From: an uncultured Oscillospiraceae bacterium
Lineage (GTDB): Bacteria > Bacillota_A > Clostridia > Oscillospirales > Oscillospiraceae
Direction of reading: 5' to 3'
Assembly (NCBI GenBank): GCA_934635515.1
Contig: CAKTZK010000044.1
Location: 1 to 12,965 of the forward strand
DNA length: 12,965 nucleotides
Positions 10,531 to 12,965 of this stretch are shown here, piece by piece; the first letter of the stretch is position 1; each line of letters starts with the position of its first letter. Both the position numbers and the translations under genes were made by a program. The notes under the pieces are model-generated. The model did no database searches and was not told where the DNA came from. It was given only the letters and a program-made list of their open reading frames with translations.

Positions 10531-12965
10531 ATGACGCATGAAAATCAATTTACACCCCGTGCCGAGGAGGCCCTGCGCCTGGCGCAGGAGGCCGCCGAGG
10601 AAATGGGCCACGGCTATGTAGGCTGTGAACATATTTTGCTGGGCCTGATGCGGGAAGAGGACGGCATCGCCCACCGGGTCCTGCAGGAGTACGGCATGAC
10701 CGAGGATATGATCTGCACCGTGCTGGAGCGCAGCGTGGGCAAGGGTATGTCCGGTGCGGCCCCCACCCAGGGTCTCACCCCCCGGGCTAAGAGCGCCGTG
10801 GAGCTGGCCGTGTCCGAGGCTATGCGCACCGGCGCCGGGTACATCGGCACCGAGCATCTGCTCATGGGCCTGCTGCGGGAGGGCAACAACATGGCCATCC
10901 GCGTGCTGGACACCGTGGGCATCGACCCCAAGAAGATGTACAGTTCCGTGGTCCAGAAGATCAACGAGGGGCCCCGGGCTTCCGCCGGAAGCGCCCCCGC
11001 TCCCCATCGGGAGGACGGCAAGAAGGGCAAGACCCTGGCCGAATTTACCCGGGACCTGACCGAGGCCGCCTGCCAGGGCAAGCTGGACCCGGTCATCGGC
11101 CGTGAAAAGGAGATCCAGCGGGTCATCCAAATTCTGTCCCGCCGCACCAAGAACAACCCCGTTCTTATCGGTGAGCCGGGCGTAGGCAAGACGGCCATTG
11201 CCGAGGGCCTGGCCCAGCGCATCGCTGCGGCGGATGTGCCGGAGGAGCTGCTGGACAAGAAGGTCCTGTCCCTGGACCTGTCCGGCATGGTAGCCGGGAC
11301 CAAGTACCGGGGCGAATTCGAGGAGCGCATCAAAAAGACCATCGACGAGGTGAAGAAAGACGGCAATGTCATCCTCTTCATCGACGAGCTGCACACTATC
11401 GTGGGCGCCGGTAGCGCCGAGGGCGCCGTGGACGCGGCCAACATTCTCAAGCCCGCCCTGTCCCGGGGCGAAATTCGCGTGATAGGCGCCACCACCCTCA
11501 ATGAGTACCGCAAGTACATTGAGAAGGACGCCGCCCTGGAGCGTCGGTTCCAGCCGGTGACCGTGGGGGAGCCCACCCCCGAGACGGCCATTGAGATCCT
11601 GAAGGGTCTGCGGGACAAGTACGAGTCCCACCACAAGCTGACCATCACCGACGAGGCCATTGAGGCCGCCGTGCGCCTGTCCGTGCGGTACATCAATGAC
11701 CGTTTCCTGCCCGATAAGGCCATCGACCTGATGGACGAGGCCGCCAGCCGGGTGCGTATGGACGCCGAGGCCGCCTCTCCGGAGCTGAAGAGCCTGGAGG
11801 AGAAGCTGGCCGCCCTGCGCAAGGAGAAGGCCGATGTCATCGCCGCCCAGGACTATGAAAAGGCCGCCCAGCTTCGGGACATCGAGCAGAACTATGTTCA
11901 GCAGGTGGAAATCGAGCGGGACAACTGGCGCAAGAATCTGGCTGTGAATCGCGGCACCGTGGGGGAAGAGGACATCGCTAAGGTGGTGGCCGGGTGGACC
12001 GGCATTCCCGTCACCCGTCTTACCGAGGACGAGAGCCAGCGTATGCTGAAGCTGGAGGAGACCCTGCATGAGCGTGTGGTGGGCCAGGATGAGGCCGTCA
12101 CCGCTGTGGCCAAGGCCATCCGCCGGGGGCGTGTGGGCCTGAAGGATCCCAAGCGTCCCATTGGCTCCTTCCTGTTCCTGGGCCCCACCGGCGTAGGCAA
12201 GACGGAGCTGTGCAAGGCCCTGGCTCAGGTGATGTTCGGCAGCGAAAACGACATGATCCGTATCGATATGTCCGAGTATATGGAAAAGCACACCGTGTCC
12301 CGGCTGGTTGGCTCGCCTCCCGGCTATGTGGGCCACGAGGAGGGCGGCCAGCTCACCGAAAAGGTGCGCCGTAAGCCCTACTCCGTGGTGCTGTTCGATG
12401 AGATCGAAAAGGCCCACGAGGATGTGTGGAACATCCTGCTGCAGATCCTGGAGGACGGCATTGTCACCGACTCTCAGGGCCGCCGGGTGGACTTCAAGAA
12501 CACCATCATTGTCATGACCAGCAATGTGGGCGCCCGGAACATCACCTCCGCCGACAAGCCCCTGGGCTTTGACGGCCGGGAGACTGAGGCCGACGAGAAG
12601 GCCCGGTTCGCCCGCATCAAGCAGGCGGTGATGGAGGAGCTGCGCCGGACCTTCAAGCCCGAGTTCCTGAACCGTATCGACGAGACCATCGTGTTCCGCC
12701 AGCTTACGGAGGAGGACATCCGCCACATCGCCCAGCGTATGCTGCAGATCACCGGCGGGCGCATGGCCCAGCAGGGCATCACCCTCCTGGCTGACGACGA
12801 CGCCGTCACCGCCCTGGCCAAGGATGGCTTTGACCCCCAGTACGGTGCCCGTCCTCTGCGCCGGGCCATCCAGAACGAGGTGGAGGATACTGTGGCTGAG
12901 CTGATGCTGGAGGGCACGCTGCAAAGCGGCGATACCGCCCGCATCTGCCTGCGCGGCGGCAAGGT
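10531..12965 (+). CDS. clpC: ATP-dependent Clp protease ATP-binding subunit ClpC (3' end outside window)
   Basis: AAA+ unfoldase that feeds substrates to ClpP; 811 residues visible, close to full length, no stop before the window end. In order: ClpN double repeat (about 1-150, with E33 in GCEH and E108 in GTEH, matching the B. subtilis phosphoarginine-binding E32 and E106), D1 domain with Walker A GEPGVGKT (214-221) and Walker B ILFIDE (281-286), ClpC-type middle domain with a UVR-like helix pair ([18 protein letters not shown]), D2 domain with GPTGVGKT (551-558) and VVLFDE (to 624), and the ClpP-docking loop LGF (678-680). ATG 10531 is preceded by AGAGGA at a 10-base distance. It is third in the CtsR-regulated operon. 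Confidence 0.97.
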   Translation, partial: MTHENQFTPRAEEALRLAQEAAEEMGHGYVGCEHILLGLMREEDGIAHRVLQEYGMTEDMICTVLERSVGKGMSGAAPTQGLTPRAKSAVELAVSEAMRTGAGYIGTEHLLMGLLREGNNMAIRVLDTVGIDPKKMYSSVVQKINEGPRASAGSAPAPHREDGKKGKTLAEFTRDLTEAACQGKLDPVIGREKEIQRVIQILSRRTKNNPVLIGEPGVGKTAIAEGLAQRIAAADVPEELLDKKVLSLDLSGMVAGTKYRGEFEERIKKTIDEVKKDGNVILFIDELHTIVGAGSAEGAVDAANILKPALSRGEIRVIGATTLNEYRKYIEKDAALERRFQPVTVGEPTPETAIEILKGLRDKYESHHKLTITDEAIEAAVRLSVRYINDRFLPDKAIDLMDEAASRVRMDAEAASPELKSLEEKLAALRKEKADVIAAQDYEKAAQLRDIEQNYVQQVEIERDNWRKNLAVNRGTVGEEDIAKVVAGWTGIPVTRLTEDESQRMLKLEETLHERVVGQDEAVTAVAKAIRRGRVGLKDPKRPIGSFLFLGPTGVGKTELCKALAQVMFGSENDMIRIDMSEYMEKHTVSRLVGSPPGYVGHEEGGQLTEKVRRKPYSVVLFDEIEKAHEDVWNILLQILEDGIVTDSQGRRVDFKNTIIVMTSNVGARNITSADKPLGFDGRETEADEKARFARIKQAVMEELRRTFKPEFLNRIDETIVFRQLTEEDIRHIAQRMLQITGGRMAQQGITLLADDDAVTALAKDGFDPQYGARPLRRAIQNEVEDTVAELMLEGTLQSGDTARICLRGGK

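Noticed and set aside
10486..12924. 812-codon antisense frame over clpC
   Set aside because: clpC on the plus strand is certain from its Walker motifs. The antisense frame has no start signal and a His/Gly/Leu-rich shadow composition.

Overview
This window looks like chromosomal core DNA from a GC-rich, spore-forming Firmicute, most likely a gut Clostridia member of the Oscillospiraceae type (inference). The basis is Gram-positive regulators (CtsR, an AbrB-type protein), spore maturation genes spmA/spmB, strong GGAGG ribosome sites, sigma-A type promoters, GC-biased codons, and many short palindromic intergenic repeats of a kind I associate with that group.

Layout. 1-212 holds dispersed repeats. 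213-1091 (+) is a HAD-family phosphatase-like gene, and 1217-1630 (-) is a small unrecognised gene facing it across a strong two-way terminator. 1797-4887 (+) is a cluster of murI (glutamate racemase), a DUF1934/YwiB-like gene and argS (arginyl-tRNA synthetase), closed by a terminator. 4888-5817 has no credible gene and is packed with at least ten stem-loops from several repeat families. 5818-6911 (-) is a coupled spmA-spmB pair. 7059-7307 (+) is an AbrB-like regulator with a C-terminal CxxC pair. 7393-8958 (-) is trmN6-like plus rsmI (tRNA and 16S rRNA methyltransferases), meeting the abrB-like gene tail to tail as yabB-yabC and abrB do in Bacillus subtilis. 9140-9313 (-) is a 57-residue 2[4Fe-4S] ferredoxin with its own promoter and terminator. 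9552-12965 (+) is the heat-shock/protein-quality operon ctsR-mcsA-clpC; clpC runs off the window end.

How they work together. CtsR should repress its own operon through two tandem-heptad operators that flank and overlap the promoter, and be relieved by heat; ClpC is the unfoldase partner of ClpP. The usual third gene, mcsB (protein-arginine kinase), is missing from between mcsA and clpC, and McsA lacks its usual second zinc finger, while ClpC keeps the glutamates that bind phosphoarginine in B. subtilis. The rest is housekeeping: cell wall D-glutamate supply, translation and RNA modification.

I do not see a defence system, prophage, CRISPR array or insertion sequence. The least explained material is the repeat nest at 4991-5774, with a 67-bp repeat shared by 6-72 and 5022-5088 that shows a compensatory base-pair change, and the triple hairpin zone at 8995-9121, where a promoter seems to sit in a worn copy of a terminator.
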